Below are positions 6,943 through 15,052 of a stretch of 64,000 nt of DNA, one piece after another; within the stretch, counting starts at the first letter, position 1; the number at the start of each line of letters is the position of its first letter. Position numbers and translations under genes: made by a program. The notes beneath the pieces were generated by a model, which ran no database searches, was not told where the DNA came from, and was given only the letters and a program-made list of their open reading frames with translations. This stretch comes from Sphingomonas sp. R-74633 (GTDB taxonomy: Bacteria > Pseudomonadota > Alphaproteobacteria > Sphingomonadales > Sphingomonadaceae): positions 124,001 to 188,000 of the forward strand of contig NZ_JACCFG010000004.1 in NCBI RefSeq assembly GCF_013416555.1. Direction: 5' to 3'.

Positions 6943-9036
6943 ATGAAGGCGTATTTCAACGGCCGTACCGGCCTCTGCTCGCTCCTGATCGGATGCGCGA
7001 TCCTTGCCGCCCCCAATATGGCGAATGCGCAGGAGGGCGTGACGGCCCGCACCCCAGCAACGCCGCTGGTCGCGCACGATCCCTATTTCAGCATCTGGTC
7101 GTTCGACGATCAACTCGCCCGGCCGACCAAGCACTGGACCGGCACCGAGCAGCAGCTGAGCGGCTGGCTCCGGATCGACGGCAAGGCGCTGCGCTTTATG
7201 GGCGGCGGCAAGGGCGACGTGATGGCGCAGCAGTCGCGCGCGATCACGCCGACGCGGACCAGCTATGAGTTCGAGAGCAACGGCGTCCACCTGACCGCCA
7301 CTTTCTTCACGCCCGCGCTCCCGCACGACCTCGACGTGATGTCACGCCCGGTCACCTATCTGAGCTGGACGGTGCGCTCGACCGATGGCCGCGATCATGC
7401 GGTGCAGCTCTATTTCGACGCCAACGCCCAGCTTGCGGTCGACGGCGAGCAGCAAAGCGTGGTGTGGGGCACCAGCCGCGTCGGCGACATGACCGTGATG
7501 CACATGGGCACCAACAGCCAGCAGGTGCTCCAGAAGTCGGGAGACAATGTAAGGATCGACTGGGGCTGGGCCGAGCTGGCGGTGCCGCAGCAGCCCGGCA
7601 TGTCGACCGCGACGATCGGCCACCGCGCGCGCGATGCCTTTATCGAGAGCGGCACCTTCGCCGAGTCCGACGACATCGCGATGCCGCGCGTCGTCCAGCG
7701 CCAGAACCGTCCGCTGATGGCGGTCCGCTTCGACTTCGGCACGGTCGGCGCGAAGGAAGATACCCGCCGCGCGATGCTCGCCTATGACGACATCGAGTCG
7801 ATCGAATACTTCAAGCGCCGCCTGCCCGCCTATTGGCGCCGCAACGGCATGACCATGGCCGAGCTGCTGGTCCGCGCCGAGAAGGAAGAGGCGTCGCTGC
7901 GCGCCCGCGGCGAGGCGTTCGACCGCGAGCTCACCGCCGATCTCGAGCGCGCCGGCGGGCGCAACTATGCCGAGGTTGCGATCCTCGCCTATCGCCAGAC
8001 GCTCGCCGCGCACAAGCTAGTCGCGGACATCGACGGCACGCCGCTCTATTTCTCGAAGGAGAATTTCAGCAACGGCTGCATCGACACGGTGGACGTCACC
8101 TACCCGTCTTCGCCCTTCTTCCTGCTGTTCAATCCCGCGCTGCTCGAGGCGCAGCTGCGCCCGATCATGGACTATTCGGCGATGCCGCGCTGGCGCTTCC
8201 CCTTCGCGCCGCATGATATCGGCACCTATCCGCTGGCGAACGGCCAGGTCTATGGCGGCGGCGAGCTGACCGAAGACAATCAGATGCCGGTCGAAGAGAG
8301 CGGCAACATGCTGATCATGATCTATGCGCTCGCCAAGGCGCAGGGAAATGCCGACTTCGCCGGCAAATATTGGAAGCAGCTGAGCGCCTGGGCCGGCTAT
8401 TTGCGCGACAAGGGCCTCGATCCCGAGAACCAGCTGAGCACCGACGATTTCGCCGGCCACCTGGCGCACAACGCCAACCTCTCGATCAAGGCGATCCTGG
8501 CGCTCGACAGCTATGCCGAGCTCGCCCGGATGCTCGGCAAGCGCAGCGAGGCGAAGCAATATCGCGCCCTTGCGCTGCAGATGGCGGCCAAGTGGCAGGA
8601 AATGGCCAAGGACGGCGACCACACCAAGCTCACCTTCGACAAGGTGGGCACCTGGAGCCAGAAATACAATCTGGTGTGGGACAAGCTGCTCGGCCTGAAC
8701 GTCTTCCCCAAGGCGCTGTTCAAGAGCGAGATCGCCTATTACCTCACCAGGCAGAACGCGTTCGGCATGCCGCTCGACAGCCGCAAGACCTACACCAAGC
8801 TTGACTGGATTACCTGGAGCGCGACGCTGGCGGACAGCCAGAAGGACTTCGTGGCGCTCACCGATCCGCTGCACCGCTTCATGACCGAGTCCCCTACCCG
8901 CGTTCCGCTGAGCGACTGGTACGAGACGACGAACGGCACCCAGTCGGGCTTCCAGGCGCGCTCGGTGGTCGGTGGCGTCTTCATCAAGATGCTCGACACG
9001 CCCGACGTGTGGAAGAAGTGGTCGACCAAGCGATAG
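6943..9036 (+). CDS. Secreted glutaminase-A-like protein (DUF5127/DUF4965/DUF1793)
   Basis: Protein of 697 aa with a Sec signal peptide (about 1-29, ending A-N-A-Q). The region after it (V-A-H-D-P-Y-F-S-I-W-S, then R-P-T-K-H-W-T-G) is characteristic of the N-terminal domain of fungal GtaA-type glutaminases. The middle and C-terminal parts correspond to DUF4965 and DUF1793, with an alpha/alpha-barrel character like glycosidases (N-Q-M-P-V-E-E-S-G-N-M). In polysaccharide loci these proteins are frequent, but the true substrate is often unknown, so amidase activity on glutamine is only one option. The ATG at 6943 has GTGAGGA upstream and precedes the signal peptide directly; ATG 6916 would add nine non-signal residues. 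It is divergent from the sigma operon and convergent with GH43, 16 bases apart. Confidence 0.75.
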   Translation: MKAYFNGRTGLCSLLIGCAILAAPNMANAQEGVTARTPATPLVAHDPYFSIWSFDDQLARPTKHWTGTEQQLSGWLRIDGKALRFMGGGKGDVMAQQSRAITPTRTSYEFESNGVHLTATFFTPALPHDLDVMSRPVTYLSWTVRSTDGRDHAVQLYFDANAQLAVDGEQQSVVWGTSRVGDMTVMHMGTNSQQVLQKSGDNVRIDWGWAELAVPQQPGMSTATIGHRARDAFIESGTFAESDDIAMPRVVQRQNRPLMAVRFDFGTVGAKEDTRRAMLAYDDIESIEYFKRRLPAYWRRNGMTMAELLVRAEKEEASLRARGEAFDRELTADLERAGGRNYAEVAILAYRQTLAAHKLVADIDGTPLYFSKENFSNGCIDTVDVTYPSSPFFLLFNPALLEAQLRPIMDYSAMPRWRFPFAPHDIGTYPLANGQVYGGGELTEDNQMPVEESGNMLIMIYALAKAQGNADFAGKYWKQLSAWAGYLRDKGLDPENQLSTDDFAGHLAHNANLSIKAILALDSYAELARMLGKRSEAKQYRALALQMAAKWQEMAKDGDHTKLTFDKVGTWSQKYNLVWDKLLGLNVFPKALFKSEIAYYLTRQNAFGMPLDSRKTYTKLDWITWSATLADSQKDFVALTDPLHRFMTESPTRVPLSDWYETTNGTQSGFQARSVVGGVFIKMLDTPDVWKKWSTKR

Positions 9037-9052
9037 AAGGGATCGAGCCCGG

Positions 9053-10072
9053 TCACGGCACCTGCGAGGGCACGGGCACGGGCGTCCCGATCGGGACCGG
9101 CACGCCGAAATCGGGCGTGCCGTCCTTTCGCCAGGTCACCTTCTGCATCCGGATCGTCCGGCAGCGCCAGCCACAGCCGGACACGGCATCGGCGTGATAG
9201 ACGTTCCAGGTCTCGCGGCCGTCGGGCGACAGGACCAGCGTATTGTGCCCCGGCCCGAACACGCCGCCCGCGAGGTTCTTGGAAAAGACGCAACCGCTCG
9301 ACTTGGTCCAGGCGCGCGCATCGAGCGGGTCACCCTTGCCCTGGTAGGTCAGCATTCCGAGGCAATAATCGTCGGTCATGCTGTGGCTCGCCGAGTAGAC
9401 GAGGAACAGCCGGCCATCATGATGCAGCGCTTCCGGCCCCTCGTTGATCGGCTCGCGCCCGATCTTCTCCCACGCCTGGTCGGGCTGGGAAAGCAGCCGG
9501 CGCTCACCAGCGATCGTCCACGGATTGCGCATCGCCGCGATGTAGAGATTCTGCCCCTGGTCCGGCTCGCTGCCTGCCCAGCCCGACCAGACGAAATAGC
9601 GCTTGCCGCGCTGCTCGAGCACCGATCCGTCGATCGCCCATCGATCGCTCCGGTCCGCCACCTTGCCCTTGAACCGGTAGGGACCGGTCGGGCTGTCGGC
9701 TTCGAGGGCATACATACGCCGGCTGCGATGCCCGTCAGTCGCGGCGGCGAAGTAGATATAGAATTTGCCGTCGAGCGCGACGAGTTCAGGTGCCCAGAGC
9801 TGATTGAGGCGCGAACCGTCCTTGCGGTCCCACCATATCCGCACCCCCTCGGTCTCGCCGAAGCCGGTCAGCGTCGGCGAGCGGAACACGCGGATTGCGC
9901 CGCCGCGCGACTGGACGAGATAATAGGCGCCGGCCCAGCGCAGGATCGACGGATCCTGTCCGCCGCCCGGGAAGATCGGATTGACGAAGGTGCCCGCCGG
10001 TTGCGCGCTTGCCGGCGCCGCCATACCCGCCAGCACCATCGCAAGCGCGAAGCCGATTTGGCCGTGATTCAC
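9053..10072 (-). CDS. Secreted glycoside hydrolase family 43 protein
   Basis: Protein of 339 aa with a Sec signal peptide (about 1-23, A-S-A-Q). The five-bladed propeller signatures of GH43 are present. Catalytic base D40 is in GGGQDPS, W-A-P-E-L lies around residue 96, pKa-modulating D148 is in A-I-D-G-S, and the acid E211 is in N-E-G-P-E. Typical activities are alpha-L-arabinofuranosidase, beta-xylosidase or exo-galactanase. With a GH51 arabinofuranosidase in the locus, an arabinose-releasing role is plausible. It starts with GTG. The divergent gap to the sulfatase at 10290 holds three TTTGATCAAA-like boxes, so it may share that regulation. Confidence 0.85.
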   Translation of the reverse strand: MNHGQIGFALAMVLAGMAAPASAQPAGTFVNPIFPGGGQDPSILRWAGAYYLVQSRGGAIRVFRSPTLTGFGETEGVRIWWDRKDGSRLNQLWAPELVALDGKFYIYFAAATDGHRSRRMYALEADSPTGPYRFKGKVADRSDRWAIDGSVLEQRGKRYFVWSGWAGSEPDQGQNLYIAAMRNPWTIAGERRLLSQPDQAWEKIGREPINEGPEALHHDGRLFLVYSASHSMTDDYCLGMLTYQGKGDPLDARAWTKSSGCVFSKNLAGGVFGPGHNTLVLSPDGRETWNVYHADAVSGCGWRCRTIRMQKVTWRKDGTPDFGVPVPIGTPVPVPSQVP

Positions 10073-10123
10073 TTATCTTCGCCTTTCAGAATCGCGTGCC
10101 CGAAAAGGCCCGCCAGCCAGCAT

Positions 10124-10251
10124 CATTGATCAAGATCACTCTGTTTTCTAGCACTGAGGCCGCAGAGAAAGCCGAATACGCCATGTATTTGATCAAAAAA
10201 CTGCACCCGGCCATTGTCTCCGACATACTTTTGCGACACCTTTGGTCAAAA
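10124..10251. promoter_or_regulatory. Three TTTGATCAAA-like operator boxes in a divergent promoter
   Basis: CATTGATCAAGA (10124-10135), ATTTGATCAAAA (10187-10198) and CTTTGGTCAAAA (10240-10251) lie in the 217-bp gap between the leftward GH43 gene and the rightward sulfatase operon. The boxes are palindromic, 63 and 53 bp apart (about six and five helical turns). They recur in other promoter gaps of this locus, so binding by one of the locus GntR proteins is inferred. Confidence 0.6.
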
Positions 10252-10289
10252 GAACCGCGCATCAAAATGCATCGTTCGAGAGGGATGAA

Positions 10290-11756
10290 ATGGCTGGATC
10301 CACGCGCCTCCTGAAGCGCCTTCGCTTGTCCGCGGCACCGCTGCTGATCGCGGGCAGTGTCGTCGGGATCGCGGCCCCCGCCCAGGCGCAGAACCAGCGG
10401 CCGGACATCGTGCTGTTCATCGCCGATGATCTGAGCCGCGAGGATGTGGGCATCTATGGCAGCCCGGATGCGCGCACGCCGAATATCGATCAGCTCGCGC
10501 GCGAGGGCACCCGCTTCTCCAACGCCTTTGCCGCCTCCCCCACCTGTTCGCCGTCACGTTCCTCGATCCTGACCGGCGACTATCCCGCCAGGCACGGTGC
10601 GCATGCCAATCACAGCGCGGTGCGCGACGGCATCATGACGATGCCCGCCTATCTCCAGAAGCTCGGCTACCGCGTCGTCATCGCCGGCAAGACCGATTTC
10701 GGCGAGCGCGCGAACTTCCCGTTCGAGTATCTCCCCGCCTCGGTGATCCGCCCGCCCGCCGGCAAGGGCGTGCTGTGGAGCCAACTCGATACCGGTGCCG
10801 TCGACAAGCTGCTCGCCACCCGCGACAAGAGGAAGCCGATCGCACTGATCGTGGCGACCTTCGCGCCGCACGTGCCCTGGCCTGACAATCAGGGCTTCGA
10901 TGCCGGCCGGCTGACCGTTCCGCCCTATATGCTCGATACGCCGGAAACCCGGCAGGCGCGCACCATGTACCTGACCAAGGTGGCGCAGGCCGATAGCGAG
11001 CTTGGTGCGGTGCGCGCGTCGATCGCGAAATACGGATCGGCGAAGAACACGCTGCTCCTGTTCACCGCGGACCAGGGTGCGCAATTCCCCTTCGCCAAGT
11101 GGAACCTGTACGACGCGGGCATCGCCACGCCGCTCGTCGCCGTCTGGCCCGGCCATGTGCCGGCCAACCGGGCGACGCCGGCAATGGTGTCGCTGGTCGA
11201 TCTGCTGCCGACGATGCAGGACGCCGCGGGCGGCACGCCCGCCAAGGGGATCGATGGCGAGAGCTTCCTCCCCGCGCTGCTCGGCAAGACCGACCAGGGC
11301 CATGCGGAGATCTATGCCGCGCATTCCGGCGTGCTCGATACCGGTCCCAAGGCCAATATCGCGCCGATGCGCGCGATCCGCACCAGCCAGTACAAGCTGA
11401 TCGTCAACTTCCGCACCGACATCCGCTACGAGAATGCCATCTCGACGGGGGGCGGGCGCGAGAAGAGTTTCTGGCAATCCTGGGTGCAACTCGCGCAGAC
11501 CGATCCGCGCGCCAAGGCGGTGGTCGAGCATTTCCATCACCGCGTGCCCGTCGAGCTCTACGACATCCGCAAGGATCCGTACGAGCTCCACAATCTCGCG
11601 GAGGACCCGGCGTACAAGGCGACGCTGGCCGGTTTGCGGGGGAAGCTCGAAAAATGGATGGTCGCGCAGGGCGAGGACCCCGCGCATGTGCCGCTGCCCA
11701 GCGAAGCGACGCCGGGCCATTATCCCTATGCCCAGGGTACGGGCAAAGGCGAATAA
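10290..11756 (+). CDS. S1 sulfatase, heparan-N-sulfatase-like
   Basis: Protein of 488 aa with a Sec signal peptide (about 1-34, A-Q-A-Q). Metal ligands D46-D47 are in F-I-A-D-D. The formylglycine motif is C86-S-P-S-R90, followed by S-S-I-L-T-G. The short middle region (V-I-A-G-K-T-D-F-G, A-P-H-V-P-W-P-D-N) resembles the sulfamidase/SGSH-like branch of the S1 family, but N- versus O-sulfatase activity cannot be decided here. ATG at 10290 follows GAGAGGG and opens directly on the signal peptide. It heads a three-sulfatase operon; the next gene begins 22 bases after its stop. Confidence 0.88.
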   Translation: MAGSTRLLKRLRLSAAPLLIAGSVVGIAAPAQAQNQRPDIVLFIADDLSREDVGIYGSPDARTPNIDQLAREGTRFSNAFAASPTCSPSRSSILTGDYPARHGAHANHSAVRDGIMTMPAYLQKLGYRVVIAGKTDFGERANFPFEYLPASVIRPPAGKGVLWSQLDTGAVDKLLATRDKRKPIALIVATFAPHVPWPDNQGFDAGRLTVPPYMLDTPETRQARTMYLTKVAQADSELGAVRASIAKYGSAKNTLLLFTADQGAQFPFAKWNLYDAGIATPLVAVWPGHVPANRATPAMVSLVDLLPTMQDAAGGTPAKGIDGESFLPALLGKTDQGHAEIYAAHSGVLDTGPKANIAPMRAIRTSQYKLIVNFRTDIRYENAISTGGGREKSFWQSWVQLAQTDPRAKAVVEHFHHRVPVELYDIRKDPYELHNLAEDPAYKATLAGLRGKLEKWMVAQGEDPAHVPLPSEATPGHYPYAQGTGKGE

Positions 11757-11778
11757 GCGAAGCAAGGGGAGAGAGACG

Positions 11779-13527
11779 TTGAGCAAATCGGGCAGAATCG
11801 CGCGCCTGCTGAACCGCACGGGAATCGCCGCGGCGGCGCTTCTGGCGGGCGTGCTGCCGGCGGGCGTGGGTCAGGCCGGCCCCGTGGCGCCGGGCGCAGT
11901 GCCCGTGCGACCGCAGGCGACGCGGCCCAATGTCGTGGTGATCCTGCTCGACGATGTCGGCTTCTCGGATCTCGCCAGCTATGGCGGCGAGATTCCTACC
12001 CCCAATCTCGACAAGCTTGCCGCGGGCGGGCTGCGTTTCACCCAATTCTACAATTCGGCGCGGTGCAGCCCGTCGCGCGCCGCGCTGCTCACCGGCACCT
12101 ATCCGCACCAAGCGGGCGTCGGCCATCTCGAGGCGATCGCGGTGCCCAATTCCAAGGGGCTGCACGGCAAGCTGTCGGACCGGGTGGTGACGCTGGCCGA
12201 AGTGATGAAGTCGGCCGGCTATTACACCGCCATGGCCGGCAAATGGCATGTCGGGCTGGAGCGCGGCGTCGGCCCCTGGCAGCGCGGTTTCGACCATTCG
12301 CTCGCCTCCCCGCTCGGCGAACTCTATTATCCCGACCAGCCGCAGCAGAACGCCAAGAAGCTGTTCATCGACGGCCGCGAAGTGCCCGCCAATTCGCCCG
12401 AGGTCGGCTCGGGCTATTGGTATTCGTCGGACCTGTTCGTCGAATGGCAGAGCAAGTTCGTCAAACAGGCCGAAGCAGAGCATAAGCCCTTCTTCCTCTA
12501 CATGCCGTTCGTCGCGGCGCACTTCCCGCTGATGGCGCCGCCCGAGGACGTCGCGAAGTTCAAAGGCAAATATCTGCGCGGCTGGGACGTGCTGCGCCGC
12601 GAGCGCTTCGCGCGCCAGAAGAAGCTGGGCATCATCCCTGCGAACGCGCACCTGCCCGAGCAGCTGGCCAACAGCTATGACTGGGACAAGCTCTCCGCCG
12701 CCGACAAGGATCGCTTCGACACGATCATGGCGGTGTACGCAGCGACCATCGCGCGCGTCGACCAGGCGATCGGCACGCTGGTCGAGCGGCTCAGGGCTTC
12801 GGGGGAGCTCGACAACACGCTGATCCTGTTCATGCAGGACAATGGCGGCAACGGCGAGAGCGGCCCGGACGGGCGGCTGCTCGGCGGCGAGCCGGGAACG
12901 GCCCAGTCGCGGATCTTCGCCGGCATGAACTGGGCGACGCTGCAGAACACGCCCTTCCAATATTTCAAACACTATACCGAGGAAGGCGGCATCGCGACGC
13001 CGCTGATCGCCTATTGGCCCAAGGGCATCGACCCCAAGCTGCGCGGCAGCTTCGTGCGCGCGCCCGGACATCTGATCGACGTGATGCCGACGCTCGTCGA
13101 TATCGCCGGGGCGACCTATCCCAAGACGTTCCAGGGCCATGACATCATCCCGATGCAAGGCCGCTCGATGCTGCCCGCCTTCCACGGCCAGGCGCTGCAC
13201 CGCGCCGTGCCGATCTTCTGGGAGCATGAAGGCAACCGCGCGGTGCGCGACGGCAAGTGGAAGCTTGTCGCCCGCTTCGGCGAGCCCTGGCAGCTGTTCG
13301 ACATGACGACCGACCGGGTGGAGGAGCATGACCTCGCCGCCCGCCAGCCGGCACTGGTCCGCAAGATGGCGAAGCAATGGGACGATTGGGCCGCGCGCAG
13401 CTATGTCGACCCCTGGCTCGACAGCTACGATCCCTATCTCGGCGGACGGCCGCGGCAGAATTGGGGCGGATCGGAAATCCCCGAACGGCCCCAGGCGATG
13501 AAACAGGCATCGGGAGATGTGAAATGA
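11779..13527 (+). CDS. S1 arylsulfatase (TTG start)
   Basis: Protein of 582 aa. A signal peptide (about 1-33) precedes the sulfatase fold. Metal D58-D59 lie in V-I-L-L-D-D, and the formylglycine motif is C96-S-P-S-R100 in N-S-A-R-C-S-P-S-R-A-A-L-L-T-G. The arylsulfatase-A-like A-G-K-W-H-V-G follows. The C-terminal half contains the Q-D-N-G-G-N metal region. The start is probably TTG at 11779, because AAGGGGAGAGAGAC sits just before it and no ATG or GTG fits the signal peptide. It is a close paralog of the sulfatase at 21084-22823, sharing the H-Q-A-G-x-G-H-L-E-A-I-A-V-P segment, but keeps the normal Pro in the active-site motif. Confidence 0.9.
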   Translation: MSKSGRIARLLNRTGIAAAALLAGVLPAGVGQAGPVAPGAVPVRPQATRPNVVVILLDDVGFSDLASYGGEIPTPNLDKLAAGGLRFTQFYNSARCSPSRAALLTGTYPHQAGVGHLEAIAVPNSKGLHGKLSDRVVTLAEVMKSAGYYTAMAGKWHVGLERGVGPWQRGFDHSLASPLGELYYPDQPQQNAKKLFIDGREVPANSPEVGSGYWYSSDLFVEWQSKFVKQAEAEHKPFFLYMPFVAAHFPLMAPPEDVAKFKGKYLRGWDVLRRERFARQKKLGIIPANAHLPEQLANSYDWDKLSAADKDRFDTIMAVYAATIARVDQAIGTLVERLRASGELDNTLILFMQDNGGNGESGPDGRLLGGEPGTAQSRIFAGMNWATLQNTPFQYFKHYTEEGGIATPLIAYWPKGIDPKLRGSFVRAPGHLIDVMPTLVDIAGATYPKTFQGHDIIPMQGRSMLPAFHGQALHRAVPIFWEHEGNRAVRDGKWKLVARFGEPWQLFDMTTDRVEEHDLAARQPALVRKMAKQWDDWAARSYVDPWLDSYDPYLGGRPRQNWGGSEIPERPQAMKQASGDVK

Positions 13528-15038
13528 AGACTGCGCTTCTCGCCGCCGCCTCGCTGCTGGCATGCACCTCGCCGATGCTCGCCACCGCCGCGCTGGCGCA
13601 GACCGCGCCGGCAAACGGCAAGGCCGAGGCACCGCATGCACGCCATCCCAACATCCTGATCATCGTCGCCGACGATCTCGGCTGGCAGGATGTCGGGTTC
13701 AACGGCGCGAGCATCCCCACCCCGAACATCGATCGCATCGCGCGCAGCGGCGTGGTGCTCGACCATTTCTATGCCTCGGCGCTCTGCTCGCCCTCACGCG
13801 CGGGGCTGCTCACCGGACGCTATCCGCACCGCTACGGCATCATGGGCGACACGATCACACCGGGCAGCGACTTCGGCCTCGATCCGGGCGAGCAGACGAT
13901 CGCGCAGCTGCTGGCCCAGGCCGGCTATGCGCGCCGCTCGTTCCTCGGGAAATGGCATCTCGGCCATCGCTCGCCGGCGTTCCATCCGATGAGTTTCGGC
14001 TTCACCAGCTTCTACGGCCATTACAACGGCGCGATCGACTATTTCACCCATGCCCGCGAAGGCCAGGTCGACTGGCACCGCGACCATGCGCCGTCCGCCG
14101 ACCAGGGCTATTCGACCGACCTGCTGACCGATGAGGCGGTGCGCATCATCGACACGCCGACCAAGGGCGGCGCGCCCTGGATGATGTGGCTCGCCTATAA
14201 CGCACCGCACGGGCCGCTGCAGGCGACCGAGCAGGACCTTGCCGCGGTCGGCTTCGATCCGGCCAAGCCGCGCTTCGGCGAGGGCCGTGGCAATCCCCGT
14301 GAGGGCGCTAGCTACGGCACCAAGGGGCATGGCAATACGCGCCGCCAGACCGAGCAGGCGATGGTCCACGGGCTGGATCGCGGGATCGGGCGCGTGCTCG
14401 ATGCGCTCGAGAAGAGCGGCCAGCTCGACAATACGCTGATCCTGTTCACCAGCGACAATGGCGGCCCCGGCGGCGGCCAGGCGAGCAACGGCCCGCTGCG
14501 TGGCTGGAAGTTCCTCCATTATGACGGCGGCGTGCGCGTCGCCGCGGCGCTGTCCTGGCCCGCCGGACTGAAGCCGCGCGCCGAGGCCGGCATCGGCGAT
14601 GTCTCCTATGTCGATATTCTGCCGACCGTCGCCCGTCTGGCCGGCGTCAAGTCGGGCCGGACGCTCGACGGCCGTGACGTCTCGGACGCGCTGCTTTCGG
14701 GCAAGCCGCTCGGCGACCGCGCGCTGTTCCTGGGCGAGGATTATCGCGTCCCCGCCGCCGAAGGCGAGCGCGGGCCGACCGATCCGGAATCGCTGCGCGG
14801 CCGTGCCGCCGCGGCGATCTCGGGCAAGTGGAAGCTGATCGGCGACGAGCTCTACGATCTCGATGCCGATCCCTATGAAAAGCAGGATGTCGCCGCCCAG
14901 CACCCGGACGTGGTCGCCGACCTGCGCAAGCGCGTGGCGGCCTATGTCGCGCTGCGCAAGGTGCCACGCGCGCGGATGAATTCGACGCACCTGCCGCCGA
15001 TCCCGTCTTGGGAATTGCCCGGAAAGCCGGCCGAATAG
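13524..15038 (+). CDS. S1 sulfatase, arylsulfatase-B-like
   Basis: Protein of 504 aa. Signal peptide about 1-26 (A-L-A-Q), metal D50-D51, formylglycine motif C88-S-P-S-R92, then G-K-W-H-L-G-H and T-S-D-N-G-G-P-G-G metal/substrate motifs. The overall layout fits N-acetylgalactosamine-4-sulfatase-like proteins of the S1 family; the substrate is not determined. Its ATG overlaps the previous stop as ATGA, so it is translationally coupled to the upstream sulfatase. The last codons (G-K-P-A-E-stop) form half of a perfect inverted repeat shared with the convergent sulfatase gene. Confidence 0.9.
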   Translation: MKTALLAAASLLACTSPMLATAALAQTAPANGKAEAPHARHPNILIIVADDLGWQDVGFNGASIPTPNIDRIARSGVVLDHFYASALCSPSRAGLLTGRYPHRYGIMGDTITPGSDFGLDPGEQTIAQLLAQAGYARRSFLGKWHLGHRSPAFHPMSFGFTSFYGHYNGAIDYFTHAREGQVDWHRDHAPSADQGYSTDLLTDEAVRIIDTPTKGGAPWMMWLAYNAPHGPLQATEQDLAAVGFDPAKPRFGEGRGNPREGASYGTKGHGNTRRQTEQAMVHGLDRGIGRVLDALEKSGQLDNTLILFTSDNGGPGGGQASNGPLRGWKFLHYDGGVRVAAALSWPAGLKPRAEAGIGDVSYVDILPTVARLAGVKSGRTLDGRDVSDALLSGKPLGDRALFLGEDYRVPAAEGERGPTDPESLRGRAAAAISGKWKLIGDELYDLDADPYEKQDVAAQHPDVVADLRKRVAAYVALRKVPRARMNSTHLPPIPSWELPGKPAE

Positions 15039-15052
15039 CGTCTATTCGGCCG
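15028..15052. terminator. Shared hairpin spanning two convergent stop codons
   Basis: CGGCCGAATA (15028-15037) and TATTCGGCCG (15043-15052) form a perfect 10-bp stem with a 5-base loop. The stem contains the TAG stops of both convergent sulfatase genes (15036-15038 and, on minus, 15044-15042). Only GGTTT (plus) and GGCTTT (minus) follow, so the U-tracts are weak; bidirectional termination is plausible, not certain. Confidence 0.5.

Noticed and set aside
6766..7326. Longer N-terminus for the ECF sigma factor
   Set aside because: The added 187 residues show no sigma similarity and overlap the divergent gene at 6943; ATG 6765 has a good ribosome site.
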